Under the pieces are notes generated by a model. The model saw only the letters and a list, made by a program, of their open reading frames with translations. It did no database searches and had not been told where the DNA came from. This document shows, piece after piece, positions 49,234-61,424 of a stretch of DNA of 64,000 bases. Origin of the DNA: Epiperipatus broadwayi (lineage: Eukaryota; Onychophora; Udeonychophora; Euonychophora; Peripatidae). Made by a program: the position numbers and the translations under genes. Position 1 is the stretch's first letter. Each line of letters opens with the position of its first letter. The stretch lies in contig JAQFVV010006255.1 in the NCBI GenBank assembly GCA_028023455.1, forward strand, positions 3,410,001 to 3,474,000, given 5' to 3'.

Positions 49234-51405
49234 AACTAAAATCCCATCATTGCAAACCTTCAGAAAAATGTTACATTAAATTAACGTATATATGTGTATT
49301 TTTTTGATGTTAAATAATTATTATACAATTATTGGATAAAAATAATCAGAACTATTTAGTAAATTAGCAAGAATTCATTTTTTATTCCAAAAATTTTCTT
49401 GAAGTAATCTCACAGAAATCAAAACAGTTAATGCCTTAGAGGCTGTACTTTTTTCATTGCCATAGATTAAAAGACTCTGAAGTTTTCTGTTATCAGGGAG
49501 ATACTGACCAGTTCAGATATTTTTAAAATTAATAAATTAATATTCACTACAACACAGTTTTAGCATGTTTTTTTTTAAAAAAAATCTATCTTAATATTAG
49601 TTAAGATAGTGTTAGAAGAGTGATCTAAAACAGCAGAAATATTATATCACCTTTGAAGTAAAGAGCTACAATAACTGGTTAGACCTCATTAAAAAGAGAT
49701 AGTGATAAAAGCTTTCAATAAAAATTTAATCTTTTTACAAATTTCATAATTGAAAAATGTTTAATAGTTAAGATTTTAGGAGAAACTATTTTGTCTACTT
49801 TCCAGCAGCAATAAATAGATCAAGAAAGAAGAGATAAATTTCATTTTTAAAAAAAAATTTCTGTATTTCCACAATTTTTTTTGATAATGTTGTTAGAAAA
49901 ATAATTATAATTTTCGTCTAGTGTTAAATTTTTTTTGGAAAGTTATTAAACATTTATTTCTTTATAAGTACATGATGTTTACATATAGCTTTTAAAAATA
50001 TATATTTAATACTTTGAAGAAAATTAATAATGAAAATATATGACATCAGACAAAAAATGGTCTTTGTCAATAACTTTATTGTTTTTATTATTATTTTTAA
50101 TTAGAATGTTGATTTTTAAAATTTATAAGATTAATTCCATTATTTCTAAGCATGCTTTTAATAAAATTTAATTAAAATATAAAGATTTCATTAAAGAATA
50201 TTTGTTTTTGTTAAATACAATTTTTAAACTGATAGCTGCTCTGAATTTCTTTGTGTTGATAATATTATTGGTATTTTATTTTTAAAATTAATTTTATTAT
50301 TTGAACTTATGCTTTTAAAGAATTATACTGAAGAAAAAAATATGAAAAAAAGGAAGCAAGAAAAGGTGCAGATATTTCCCCAAATAATATGCTTAATAGA
50401 TCAGGAATATAAAATATATGATGAAAAAAAAATATTTTAAAACAATTACATAAATCTAGTATTGTCATAGTTTACAATTCATGCATAGCTTTTATACAAT
50501 GATTAAAATTATATTAAAAAGTTTATTGAGAACATTTAAGTGGTCTGATTCATAAATAAATAGCCAAAATAAAATTAAATACATATTTTATTCATTAGTA
50601 CAATAGCTATAAAAACTTATTAAAAAAATTATCTTTACCAGATTTTGAAACTCAAATAAAAGTTTCATTTCAGGAAATATTTTAAATTTTTTTATATGTT
50701 GTTGTTATCAGTTGCAGACAATATATAAATTAAAAAATTTCAGCATTAAAAAATGAAAAAGTTTGAAATATAAAAATGTTTTTTATCTTTCATATTCTAA
50801 CATTCCTACATGTATAAAGCTTTTTCTTTCTTACAATACATACCTATAAAAAGTTGTAATGTTTTAAAACCTCATTTGATATCAATATTACCCAAAATAA
50901 ATAGTTTACATCTTTATAAATTTAAGTATTGATTAGTTTGTTAATATGAGGGAGGAAAGTTTTTATATGTAAAATGTTGAAGAAAATGTGAAGAGAAAAA
51001 GTATTTAAAAAATATAAAAATTGTATACTTCAATTTTTTTATTTTTTAATATTGAACTTTTTTAATTTTATATATCTGTTTTGATATATTATATAAAAAA
51101 TTTAAAAATATCTCATGAAAGTGAAATTTCTTGAGTTTAAAAACATAAGTAGACAATTGTTTTAATAAGCTTTTATAGAAATTGGTATTTTAAATATAAT
51201 ATTCATTTAATTTACTTTGATGCTTAATTTGAATATTTTGCTGTATAGTATTTTAAAAGAATATTTTATTAATTTTGGCTGTCTGTGTATATCACTATTT
51301 TCTGCTAATAATTGTAATAAATCACCTAAACTTAAATAATTTATTTATTCTTTTATATATATTATTTTTATAAATAAATAAATTACCAACTCTATTCTAA
51401 ATGTA
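49234..51405. other. A+T-rich non-coding DNA
   Basis: Nothing recognised. Confidence 0.5.
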
Positions 51406-51693
51406 AATATCCAACATGTATATAAATTTTACACAGAATTAAAAAAAAATTAAATAAAAAATAAATACTAATTCACTAAGCGCTTTTGGTACTATAAACC
51501 AGATTCATGGAGACTAATTTAAACTGAACGGTTAATATGTTCCATTGAGCGTGCACTGAAATATTACCCATTCAATTTAAATTAATCATCATGAATTTGG
51601 TATACAGTACCGAAAGCGCTTGGTGAATTAATATTTATTTTTTATTTTAATTTTTTTTTTTACTCTGTGTAATTTATATATGTGTTGGATATT
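51406..51693. repeat. Foldback repeat, 288 bp
   Basis: Inverted repeat with outer ends AATATCCAACATGTATATAA, and inner arms ACTAAGCGCTTTTGGTAC and GATTCATGGAGACTAATTTA. The loop has GAACGGTTAATATGTTCC. A loose direct repeat (TAAATAATTTATTTA near 51333, TAAATAAGTTTATTTA near 51701) would give a left tail of about 55 nt and fit the common design, but it is imperfect and low in complexity. Confidence 0.75.
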
Positions 51694-52134
51694 ACTTCTG
51701 TAAATAAGTTTATTTAGACTATACATTTAAAAAATCTACTTTGGTAATATTAAAATCAAAATAATTCACTTTAATAATTGTATGTACTAACCATATTACA
51801 ATGAAAGCTACAATGAAGATTTCTATAGCAAATAGTTTGCACAATAAAGATATATTTACTATGTTTTGTAAGATGTAAGGTATTAATTTAATTCATTTAT
51901 TTATTGTACCTTTAGCAGTAAAAATTCACTATGCTTATGGTTTTTAATTTTTTTTTTTTTTATATGTGCAATAATTTAATCACAATTCCAAAAATCAGAG
52001 TTAGAAATCTGATTAAGGTTGTGGGAAAAAATTTTAAAGAAATAAGTTCTAAAACTGCCATGAATATAAATGCTATGATAAACATATGTGCAAAATATTT
52101 TGGAGATTTTGAAAAGCAGAGTTGTTAACAGCAG

Positions 52135-52525
52135 CAAACTCTCCATACAGTAGTGCCACCCAGTGAAAGCCTTAGTAATTAATAAGATTCAGAAAGGCTT
52201 GTGCATAAAATCCCCATCTAGGGCCTTCTCATCCAATATCCACAGACTAGTTTTCAGCTCATGGCTTTCATCAGTGATGAGAGCATTGAGTGCACCTAGA
52301 TCTAAATAGGAAAGGTGGCTGTTGATAGGTTATATTAGATCCTTAGATCTGGGTGTTCTGCTCTCAGATCCAAAGTTCCTCACTGATTAAAGCTACAAGC
52401 TAGAAACTAGTCTGGGAATATTAGATGAGTAGACACTAGATGGGGATTTTATGCACAGACCTTCCTGCATCCATTGATTACTAAGACTTGCTCTGGATGA
52501 CACTACTATATGTAAAGATTGCAGA
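52135..52525. mobile_element. Foldback element, ACTAGT family, with two opposed hammerhead copies
   Basis: Arms begin AACTCTCCATACAGTAGTGC and pair with the right end near 52495-52520. The left arm carries a hammerhead on the - strand with CTGATGA (52274-52268), AGC-CATGA-GCT, GAAA, ACTAGT and C. The right arm carries one on the + strand with CTGATTA (52383-52389, conserved G lost), GAAACTAGTC (52403-52412). The middle (52280-52380) is longer than in the 4.2-kb copy and contains AGATCTAAATAGG and TTAGATCTGGGTG as a further inverted stretch. No target duplication was found. Confidence 0.75.
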
Positions 52526-52599
52526 ATGGAATAGAAGAATAGATACATTAATAAAACTAGGGAGCTGGAGAGATGGGGAACTAGTATGGAGAATAAAGA

Positions 52600-53100
52600 G
52601 TTTAAATATGTATAAAAAGTAAACAATATTGAGTGTGAATTAATTTAAGATAATAGGAAGGAAAATAGCTTACTGTTTAAGATTCCTACAAGATCATAGG
52701 AACAAGAGAATATACACATAAATGGAGAAATGTGAATGATTTAGTATGCAAGTTATGTAAGGAAGGCATGGAAAATATTAGGCATCTACTAATTGAATGT
52801 AAATGATACAAACAGAAAAGGTACAAACAATAAAATTGTGGTGATTATACAAAAATTGGATTCTTGGTTTTTATACTGAGTTTGGAAAAAGATAAGAGGG
52901 ATCTAGATATAAAGACCATAGAATGAACAAATATAATGTTGTAGAAAGGGATAGAGCAGGATAGAGAAGGATATGGGGAAAATTAGTGTAAGCAATAAAA
53001 AGGGAAGCCTTAAGGTGGTTAACAGGTTTCTCTGGACATAGTGGCTGAGAGATTCTTGACTTTGATAAAGGAGAAGCCATATTGCATCACATCATACTGC
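52600..53100 (+). pseudogene. LINE C-terminal fragment with CCHC zinc finger
   Basis: Broken frames read THKWRNVNDLV, then CKLCKEGMENIRHLLIEC (52747-52800), a C-x2-C-x8-H-x4-C finger followed by K*YKQKRYKQ. This is the pattern of the zinc-binding region after the reverse transcriptase of several LINE clades (C-x-L-C, then HLL-x-EC). Downstream, a diverged stretch ends near 53100. The polymerase itself is not present. The fragment starts next to the foldback element at 52135-52525. Confidence 0.6.
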
Positions 53101-54615
53101 TAATAACAGCTTGTGTAAGCATAGGAAATGATGAGCATCTGCTATTTTGGTAGTTTTATAAAAGCAAAGTTAGAAAACTGATTAACACCATCAAAAAAGA
53201 AATAATTTCCAAATGAAAAAGTAAAAGCAAATTGATTTTTATTAGTATAAATCTGTTTATTGTTTATGCTTTTTAAAAAATGACTTTAATTGTTAATGTG
53301 AGCTAGAAACAACTAATATAGCATATAAAAAACTCTAAATGAAAAAATGAAAGTAAAGTTAATTTCAATAATTTAAGTTTGTTTTAACTTTTTCTATGAC
53401 ATCAGAAAATCGTTAGAACATTAAGAAAAAAAATTAATTTCTTAGTGATAAAACAAAAGTAAAGTAATTTTTGGTATCATTAATTTGTTCAACTTTCACT
53501 GTGATCCCTGAAAAACCATTTAAATGTAGAATAATTTTAAAAAAATCTTCAAGCAAGAAAAAATGATTTTAGTAGCTAAATTTGTTCATTCTTTTAAAAG
53601 ACCAATATTAATTGTAAATATAATCCAGAAACAAGAATTAGAAAGCATAAAAAAAAAAATCTCAAGAAATTTTGAAATCAACAATCTATGAATTTTTATT
53701 TTTATTAGGGTAAGTTTGATTACATTTTTGTTTTGTGCTTTTAAAAATTAAATTTTTATTTTTTTAAAAATCTAACTGCACAGATTTTTTGATTGACTCG
53801 AAGTGTTTCTTTAATATATTATCCCTAAATACATGTATTTTAGTGCAAGTTGCAATGAACAGGTGAAATAATGAATGAATATTGAAACCTAATTTATTTC
53901 AACTTTTAACAATTTTTTAGGCATAATAATTTTAATCTGAATATCAGATTACTTTATGTTAAAGAAAAGAGGCTATGATTCTGTTTTTTTATTTATTATG
54001 CTGAACTTATTAATTGAAATCTTTGAATGACATAAGTTCTTAAAATTTCTTCCAAAGTTAATTTTCTTATTAATTTGTACTGAAGTTGTACTTGTCAAAA
54101 TATTTTATCCTAATATCTTTAAGTAATAATACTGGGATCAAATAAATCTACATTATGACTACTTATTTTTAATTTTGGCTTATGTTAGCTGTAAAGAATA
54201 TCTGTTCTACTTACTTAAATACGTGTGTGTGAATAAAATTTATAGTTGTTTTTTTTTTTGCATGTAATTGCTTATTATTAATCTACGACAATTTTGATAC
54301 CTTGCCTCCAAATATATTGCTACTGACTATCTATCTATTTAAGGATTATAGGTATGTTCCTTCCACCTGAAATGACAGTGATACAATAATATTCAACTGG
54401 AAAAAACAAAACCTATGTTTTTCACCTGTATAATAATCGTTTTAATATCTTTCTCTTTGTGCTAAATTGTCTGGTAAAATTATTTTGAATACATTATAAG
54501 ATTTATTTTTAAATAAAATATTTTTTTAAGCTCTAAAAAAATAGCTAAAATTACTAAAAATAATTAATTTGCTAAATATGTATAAAACTGCTATAATAGT
54601 TATTATTTATTCCAG
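53101..54615. other. Intronic or upstream DNA before the T-box exon
   Basis: A+T-rich. No upstream T-box exon was recognised here. It is presumably part of the preceding intron, ending with the polypyrimidine tract and acceptor TTATTCCAG at 54615. Confidence 0.5.
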
Positions 54616-54780
54616 ATTATTCTAAATTCAATGCATAAATATCAACCGCGAATTCATGTGGTGAAAAAAAGAGATAACGAAAATCAGACATCAATTACGG
54701 ATTTAGAGGCTGAAGAATTCCGAACATTTATTTTTTCCGAAACTGTATTCACTGCTGTGACGGCGTATCAAAATCAACTG
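54616..54780 (+). CDS. Tbx20: Tbx20-like T-box transcription factor, internal exon
   Basis: This exon encodes 55 residues from the C-terminal half of the T-box DNA-binding domain of a nuclear transcription factor. The acceptor is TTATTCCAG before 54616 and the donor is CTG|GTAAGT after 54780; both ends are phase 0. The protein begins [20 protein letters not shown] and continues with [20 protein letters not shown] and NQL. The EEFRTF and [16 protein letters not shown] wording, with ITKLKIDSNPFAKGF in the next exon, fits Tbx20 (midline/H15 in flies) better than Tbx1, Tbx15/18 or Brachyury. The linker between KKRD and EEFRTF is the variable part. The N-terminal T-box exons were not found in the window. 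In animals the family acts in heart and neural patterning. Confidence 0.93.
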
Positions 54781-56967
54781 GTAAGTTGGATTTTATTGTG
54801 GCATATATATATGTGCAGGCGTTTGTGTATGTGTGCACATGCATGTATATTTATAAATGTTATTATTTTTTAAATAATTTCAGTCAAAATCACTTTATCA
54901 TACCACATTAATTTGTCACTAATAATAATATTTTTCAGATCTTTATTAATTAATAAATTGGTAGCTTTTAATTCTCAATATGAAATAAATTTAAAGATAT
55001 ATATATAATGGCATTTAAATGTTATATAAAGAAAAAATTAAAACAACTTTTAAATAAATCGGGGGGCGGGGGAGTTTCTTTAGCATACTTCCACAGAAAA
55101 ATGAAAAAAGCTAATAAAATGCAAGATTGTGAGATTTTACCGTTTTTCTTTATTGTTTTGTTATTTATCTAAAAATAGCCGCTATATGAAAAATAATTAG
55201 GATTAAAATCCGGATAATAAATATGGCATATACATATTTGTGGAGAAGAAGAGCTTACAAATATCATACGTAATTGCAATGGAGTATTAGTTTCTGATGA
55301 TGATATACATATGCTTGCCCATAAATTTATGTATAATGTAATTTTTTTAAGCACTCATACAAAAAAGAAAAATGAAACTAGTAATGCTAGGTTAATTTTT
55401 CATTGTCATACACTACTGAGCATCAATTATAAATGGTTGACGCTGTCTAGGAAGAAGCGAGTGTTAATCGCTAAATAGTTGGCGGGACGAAAAATAACTA
55501 ACATAGAAATGTTTGTTAAATAAATTACCTCAACAATTTTTAATTTAATGCTAAAATATTTTTAATTAAGAGAATAAATCGCACTAAAGTTATAAAAGTA
55601 AATTCACAATATTGGGATTTTTATATATATATTTATTGATCTATTAATTATTAATTTAATTATTTTTCGTGTTTTATCAAATGCACACTCGTATGTATAT
55701 ATAGACAAGCATATATATATATATATGAATGTTTCCCCCAAAAAATGTTTCAGATATCTTTGCTCATTATTAGTCTGATAAAAAAAAAATGTTTCTTCTT
55801 GTTTCACTATTTATTTATAATATATTGTATGCAAAAAAAAAAAAAAGGTAAAAAGATAAAACAATCTCTAAATAGCCCATTTAGAACACGTCTTTCTGCA
55901 AAGCTCTTTATAGAGAAATAGCAACGGAAAAAGCATTACTCATCTGTTTTGCTAATTGCAGGGATGTACCGGTTTGAGCAATTTTTTTTATCTTTGTTTT
56001 ACTTTTAAATTGTTAAGAATAACTAATTGCAGACTAATATTGGATGATTAAGAGGATAGGTTACAAACCGGCTACCGAAAAAAAAAAAAGATCCCAGACA
56101 TGAGTAGAACTTGAAAAAAAAAATCAACATTTACCTAGCCCGATTCAAAATCAAGTTGTGAGAATGGCTTAAAACTAAGATAAACGTGTATTTAAAATTG
56201 TGGCTAATAGAAAATGAATAAATGACGCCACATCTATTTTATGGTAAACTATAATTTTTAAATAATTATTTTGTACTAATTTAGAAGGTTCGCTGTAGTA
56301 TCCAAAATTAGTTGAAAATAAAATATAATTTACAATATGCTTATAAAGTATATATGCATTCAATAAATATATTTTAAAATTACCTAAATATATAGAAAAT
56401 TCTAATTAACTATTGCTAATAGAATGTGCATTAATTAAAAACAAGTAAACAAGCAAATAAAGCTGCTATTGATCTAGCTAGATTTATAAAATATTGCTGG
56501 TGAAGATGGAGATAGGAAAAAAACTTACAATTAGATAACGACATAAAGCTGTTTAAAAAAGTTTAGGTTATTAAATGAGTGTAGTAAAAAAATTATTGAT
56601 AAAAATTACCAAAACAAAACAAAAACAAAAAACAAAATTGAAAAATTATAATGAAACATGTATGTTCTCTAGACTAAATTAAGTGATATTAATGTATAAT
56701 ATTATTAGATAACTTTCTATATTATATTCAAAGTAACTACAGGAAAAGAAAGATTAAGAGGTAATTTATATAATATGTAAGCTAATGACAATTAAATCTC
56801 AGTTATTATAATACTTGGATCATTACCTATTGCATTATTTAAATATATTTAATTTATGCAAACTAATACATTGTATTATAAGTGAATGATTGTTTCCGTT
56901 GGAAAAATAGGGTAGAGAGTGTAATACATTGGAGAACTACAATAAGACATAGTATAGAAATTGGAAG

Positions 56968-57027
56968 GCCTACAGCACTCAGGGTTCCCAGGCGGTCATC
57001 CATCCAAGTACTAACTGAACCTAACGT
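56968..57027 (-). pseudogene. 5S rRNA 3'-half fragment
   Basis: On the - strand the order is GTTCAGTTAGTACTTGGATG, GATGACCGCCTGGGAACC, CTGAGTGCTGTAGGC. This matches the 3' half of animal 5S rRNA (family wording: GGTTAGTACTTGGATGGG, GACCGCCTGGGAA, GGTGCTGTAGGC) with a few changes. The 5' half, with most of the internal promoter, is absent, so it is a pseudogene or the remains of a 5S-derived SINE. It lies antisense inside the Tbx20-like intron. Confidence 0.85.
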
Positions 57028-58029
57028 ATAGAAATATTTAGAAAGAAAAGTTTATTCCTGAAGAAATTAAATACAGTGTGCAAAATGTTAAACAGATAAA
57101 TGAACTTGCATATTTTATATGTGGACATACTTATGGTATACTAATTGGTTTGTATAGTCACTGTAAAATTCATTTCTAGAGCATTTACCCTTTCCACTTG
57201 TAGATGGAATGGTCATGTTCTAGAGAGACCGATATGTAAGTATGTAATAGGGAAAACATAGTATTTAACAAGTTCCACCGCACTAAATTTGATTAGAACA
57301 ATTAGAAAAAAAAGATTAAACACCTTTTTCTAAATTTAAAGACAGATCATATAAAAGAATCTTATTAAGAAGTAATTTAGGATAGATTTTATGAAAGAAC
57401 TGGGAAATATTCAAAATAACATCTAGGTTTCTTTCATTTTTTCATTGAAAAATTCTCCAAAATGATGTAATGAATTATTATATTTAAAAATAGTTTTAAT
57501 TATTCAAATTATTTAATTCAGTGTTTCTGAGTTTGAAAATAAAACATCTTAAACTCCATAAAACAGTAACGATTTAGAATTTTTTTTTAAAACTTCAATC
57601 TACTTTAAAAAAACAATTTTAAATTATAATTATTTTATCTCTTCCACAAACTACTAAAATCAAAATAATGGATTATTGAATAGATATTTTAGATATTTTA
57701 TTTTTATATGACTTATAGGAAAATATTTTACAATATTTTTTTAGATACTGTAGCGAAAGTAATTAGAAAATAATGAATATATGAAATACAAATTTAAAAT
57801 AATAGATTTATTACGAAAATTACCAATAATAGAAACCGATTTTATCGTTAATGGACATTTATAAATGAGTTAAAAAATATTTATGATTCATAATATAGAG
57901 AGTAGTATATTTACTTAATTATAATATATATATATTCAGCACGGTCTATTACTTGATCATCACTTGACCATTTATATCTTGTTGAATCTATTAAGACAAT
58001 ATAACATATACTTACTTAATAATATAAAA

Positions 58030-58105
58030 AAGTCTCATGGGATTGTGGTTAGTATATTTGCCTGTCATATCCTTGATCTGAATTCAAAATCAGATCTGGG
58101 AATTA
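58030..58105 (+). pseudogene. tRNA-Asp(GTC)-like relic or SINE head
   Basis: GATTGTGGTTAGTAT and TTGCCTGTCATAT resemble the D-arm and anticodon arm of eukaryotic tRNA-Asp (GTGGTTAGTAT, then CGCCTGTCACG, anticodon GTC). The T-arm AATTCAAAATCAGATC is decayed. No intact cloverleaf is possible. A T-rich tract follows at about 58135. Confidence 0.55.
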
Positions 58106-58325
58106 ATATTTTAGACCACAAGTAGGCTTGCGGTTTTTTTTTTCTTTTTTAAGTAACTGATTCTTAGTCAATCAAATAAACTATTAATTGATTGACTTGC
58201 AAATAGATTTCTAGCTATTATTATTTAATGAGTAAAGATACGCAAATGGATTGGTCAAATAATTGTCTGCTAATTGTAAAACATATATATATATATATAT
58301 AATATTTAAGTATAGTATATTGTCC

Positions 58326-58564
58326 ATACCAATATATAAACATTAAAAGCATAAAGCTAAACTAGTCAATAAATAATTAAAATTATATCAAATTCACAAC
58401 TTCAACCAGACAAGCCAAGAAAATAAAATCTAAAACACTATCAATGGTTTCGCTGCTACAAGCAGACTTTTCAAGTGTAAAGAACTATAAAATAACAACA
58501 TATTAGATTTTATTTTCTTGGCTAATCTGGTTGAGTTGTGAATTTGGGGTAATACCAATTTATA
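58326..58564 (-). mobile_element. Foldback element J in the Tbx20-like intron, 13-bp TSD
   Basis: ATACCAATATATA (58326-58338) and ATACCAATTTATA (58552-58564) differ at one base. An unpaired tail of about 50 nt on the left precedes an inverted repeat with arms AAATTCACAACTTCAACCAG and GCCAAGAAAATAAAATCTA. The loop, read on the - strand, has CTTGAAAAGTCTGC-TTGTA-GCAGC-GAAACC. This keeps the stem II and second box of a hammerhead but not the CTGATGA box. It is an older or inactive member. Confidence 0.75.
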
Positions 58565-59417
58565 CATATATATGATTGTAATATGATATAGCCTTCAACG
58601 GAGTTTAAATTATATTTCTATTAAGTGCTAACTCTATTATTTATTTTTATCTTTAAATTATTTATTCATAAGTCTAACTTTATAATAAGTCAATTTCAGG
58701 ATAAAACCCTTACAAATAAGAGAATAAATAAATATTCTCTAATACTGACTTAATGCTGCACAAAATTGTGTAAATAGTTCTTTTAGTTTGCTTTCTTCAT
58801 AGAAATAAGATAGCCAACAGGAGATACATATAATTTACTGATAAACTAAAGTACAATTGCAAAAATCATATATACACCAACTAATCTAGTATAAATATTT
58901 GCAAACATTGATTGATCTTTAAGACAATGAGCACCCAAGAGAAGAAAGTGCAACTCAAAGCGTGACAGATCTGATTTAAAATTAATTATTATTCCATGAG
59001 ACTAGAAAAATCTATGGATTCATAGTACTCACATATAAGCTTATTAAGATATTTTTTGCTTTATAATAAAGTTGAATACATACATATGTTGAAGATTAGA
59101 TAAAAATCTTGTCAAATGAATGTAAATGATAACCAATTATTTTCTATAATCTTTTAGGGGGGGGGGGTTCTAGCCTAAACCTTAATATGTATAAATGCGA
59201 GCGCAAATATATATTTACAGTATATGAATAATATATATATATATATCAAATAAGAAAAGAGAAAGAAACGCAAAATTTACGTTTTTAAGATATATATAAT
59301 AAATTGTGTTTGCGTACGCATGGAAGTATAATTTATTTCTGTTTTTTTTTTTTTAATTAAAAATGTTTATTTCTAAATATTAAAATTAAAATTTATTTTA
59401 TTTATTTATTATTATAG

Positions 59418-59494
59418 ATAACTAAATTGAAAATAGATAGTAATCCATTCGCTAAAGGATTTCGAGATTCTTCTAGATTAACAGATTTAGAAAG
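59418..59494 (+). CDS. Tbx20: Tbx20-like T-box transcription factor, exon ending the T-box
   Basis: The exon has 77 bp: 25 codons plus two bases. The acceptor is TTATTATAG and the donor is GAAAG|GTAAGA. It encodes ITKLKIDSNPFAKGFRDSSR then LTDLE and the first two bases of an Arg codon. This is the end of the T-box, including the KLKIDSNPFAKGFRD helix that inserts into the DNA minor groove in T-box structures. SSRLTDLER is the Tbx20-type exit from the domain (vertebrates: SSRLTDIER). It joins in frame to the exon ending AYQNQL, giving the family junction NQLITKLKI. The exon ends in phase 2. Confidence 0.93.
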
Positions 59495-59733
59495 GTAAGA
59501 AGAGTTTTAAAATATTTATTTCTGTAATGATTTATCAAAAAAGATTTACTTTAAAAATATAATAACGTAATATCTGATTCTTTTGTTAAATTTGATATTT
59601 ATAGATCTGTTTTTGTGAGACAAAACACGTTATATTTAAGCTAATCATATTGACATATTTTATGTAGTTTTATGTAGTCGACGGTGTATATATATCTGAA
59701 GAAATAATATACTTTTTATCATATTTTCTTTAG

Positions 59734-59791
59734 GCCTACAGACTGCCTATACAATCCCGATTGGCTGACAAACCAACAATCCCCTATCTAG
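59734..59791 (+). CDS. Tbx20: Candidate short terminal exon of the Tbx20-like gene
   Basis: A strong acceptor, TCATATTTTCTTTAG, ends at 59733. Its first base completes the split Arg codon, and the frame then reads PTDCLYNPDWLTNQQSPI and a TAG stop at 59789-59791. The stretch is about half G+C in a region of about a quarter, which favours real coding. An AATAAA signal follows 44 bp later. It would make a protein ending 18 residues after the T-box, without the long C-terminal region of full Tbx20. Vertebrate Tbx20 has truncated splice forms, but I do not recognise this peptide. It could instead be a chance open stretch. Confidence 0.5.
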
Positions 59792-59834
59792 TCAGTATAA
59801 ACTATCCATTTATTATTATTATATTTCTTTTTAA

Positions 59835-59840
59835 AATAAA
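59835..59840 (+). promoter_or_regulatory. Possible poly(A) signal AATAAA
   Basis: AATAAA lies 44 bp after the stop of the candidate terminal exon and is followed by a T-rich stretch. The hexamer is common by chance in A+T-rich DNA, so support is weak by itself. Confidence 0.35.
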
Positions 59841-61424
59841 CATTTTTTTTGTAATGATGCAAATTAGTATATAAAATAATTTATTAAGCGCGACTATTGC
59901 TTTAGTTAATATTTTTATTGCTATCATTATAAATATTTTTGAAAAGAATAACCTAAATATTAAAATCATTATGTAAAGGAAAACCGTTACTTAATTAATG
60001 ATCTGCATTTAGATTTTGTTTTCATTTGTTTCGTGAGAGGAAGAACATATACATTTATAAAAATTAATTTCTAATTATTATTCATCACTGACGTAAAATC
60101 TTTGTAGTTTACAATTATAGGTGCTTATAAATTTATGAATTTTTATGGCTTCTGAAATTTAAACAATTTTTTAACATTTATTTTATTGCTATTTACCACC
60201 TTTTTAAAAATTGTATTTTTGAATTATACAAACCGTATCATGGCCAACACTAATATACTGCATTAACGAGATAAGCACACATCTACGGCGGATTATTTAC
60301 AATAAATAAAATTATTTAATGGGGGGTGGGTGAAGGATTACAATAAGGCTCTCACTTATTCTAATCATAACATTTATTAAACCAAAATAAATAGTTTTTT
60401 TAACTTGTAAAATTTACTCACAAATTTGTTTTTTACCTTAATTTTTTTTTTTTTTTCTAAAATAAATACAGTTTGTATTATGCTTATTTATACACCTAAT
60501 TACTCATACGTATATTTTACCAGTGTTTTTATTTACATAGATAAATTATAAGTAGTAATATATATGTATTCGGGTACACATTGTGCATTTTGTTTGTATT
60601 TTGGTTTAATAGATACATATAGGAACACTAACACAGACATACATGTAGCAACTACTAGTAAACGAGTATGGTCATTCCAATTCTAAGGAAGAAAAGAGAA
60701 ACTGCTCTAGAAATGAGTTTTGCAATGATGATACAAACCAAACCATGAAACACAAATATTCCACATATAGAGCATACAGTCCACTTTTCTGTTTATTTGA
60801 TATTTTGCATACTGTTTTCTAATTACTTCATCCACAAAAAAAATCTGAAATATTTCAATACCATATCTAATTGTAGTTCTTCATTCTGTACCATATCTTC
60901 CCAATGGAAACAAATAATATTGCATTTTTTTAGAATGCTTTTGGGATAATCTTTATAACATAGACTAATCTATTCTCTCCCCTGAAAACTATCAAGTTTT
61001 TCGTAAAACATTCTTTTAGGAAGTTCTGCAATGTTCATTCATTTTATATATCCAATCCAAGGAAGACATGATTTTACAGTAGTAGATCCTACAATAAATA
61101 TTCAGCAAGTTGAATATGTTTTATATATATATCATTCTTTACTCATTCACTCATTTATACAGGTTAAATACAGGTAAAAATATGTTTACATAAATGCAAT
61201 GTTATTCTTCTTCAACTAAGCCCTAGTTGCATCTTTATATAGAAGAAAATTTTCATAACAGTTTATATATTTACATTTTCTTTTGATTTAAGCATAATAC
61301 AAAATATGCTAATGATGATAATAACAATTAATTATATTTCAATAATATATTATTTACACATAATAAAATATTTATTACATCAAATCATCATCATCATCAA
61401 CCATTATCAATCCACTGCAGGATG
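59841..61424. other. Non-coding DNA downstream of the T-box exons
   Basis: No further T-box gene exon recognised (a normal Tbx20 exon would begin with a sequence like ESVESL). A CATCATCATCATCA run lies at about 61385-61400. Confidence 0.5.

Larger units (their letters stand above)
54781..59417 (+). other. Tbx20-like intron, 4637 bp
   Basis: The donor GTAAGT is at 54781 and the acceptor TTATTATAG ends at 59417. It is A+T-rich and contains a 5S rRNA fragment (56968-57027), a tRNA-Asp-like relic (58030-58105) and foldback element J (58326-58564). The first kilobase has a few higher-G+C patches (for example near 55440-55490), for which I have no explanation. Confidence 0.85.

Noticed and set aside
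51931-52128. A 65-codon open frame on the + strand
   Set aside because: It starts in a T run and shows no family motif; low complexity.
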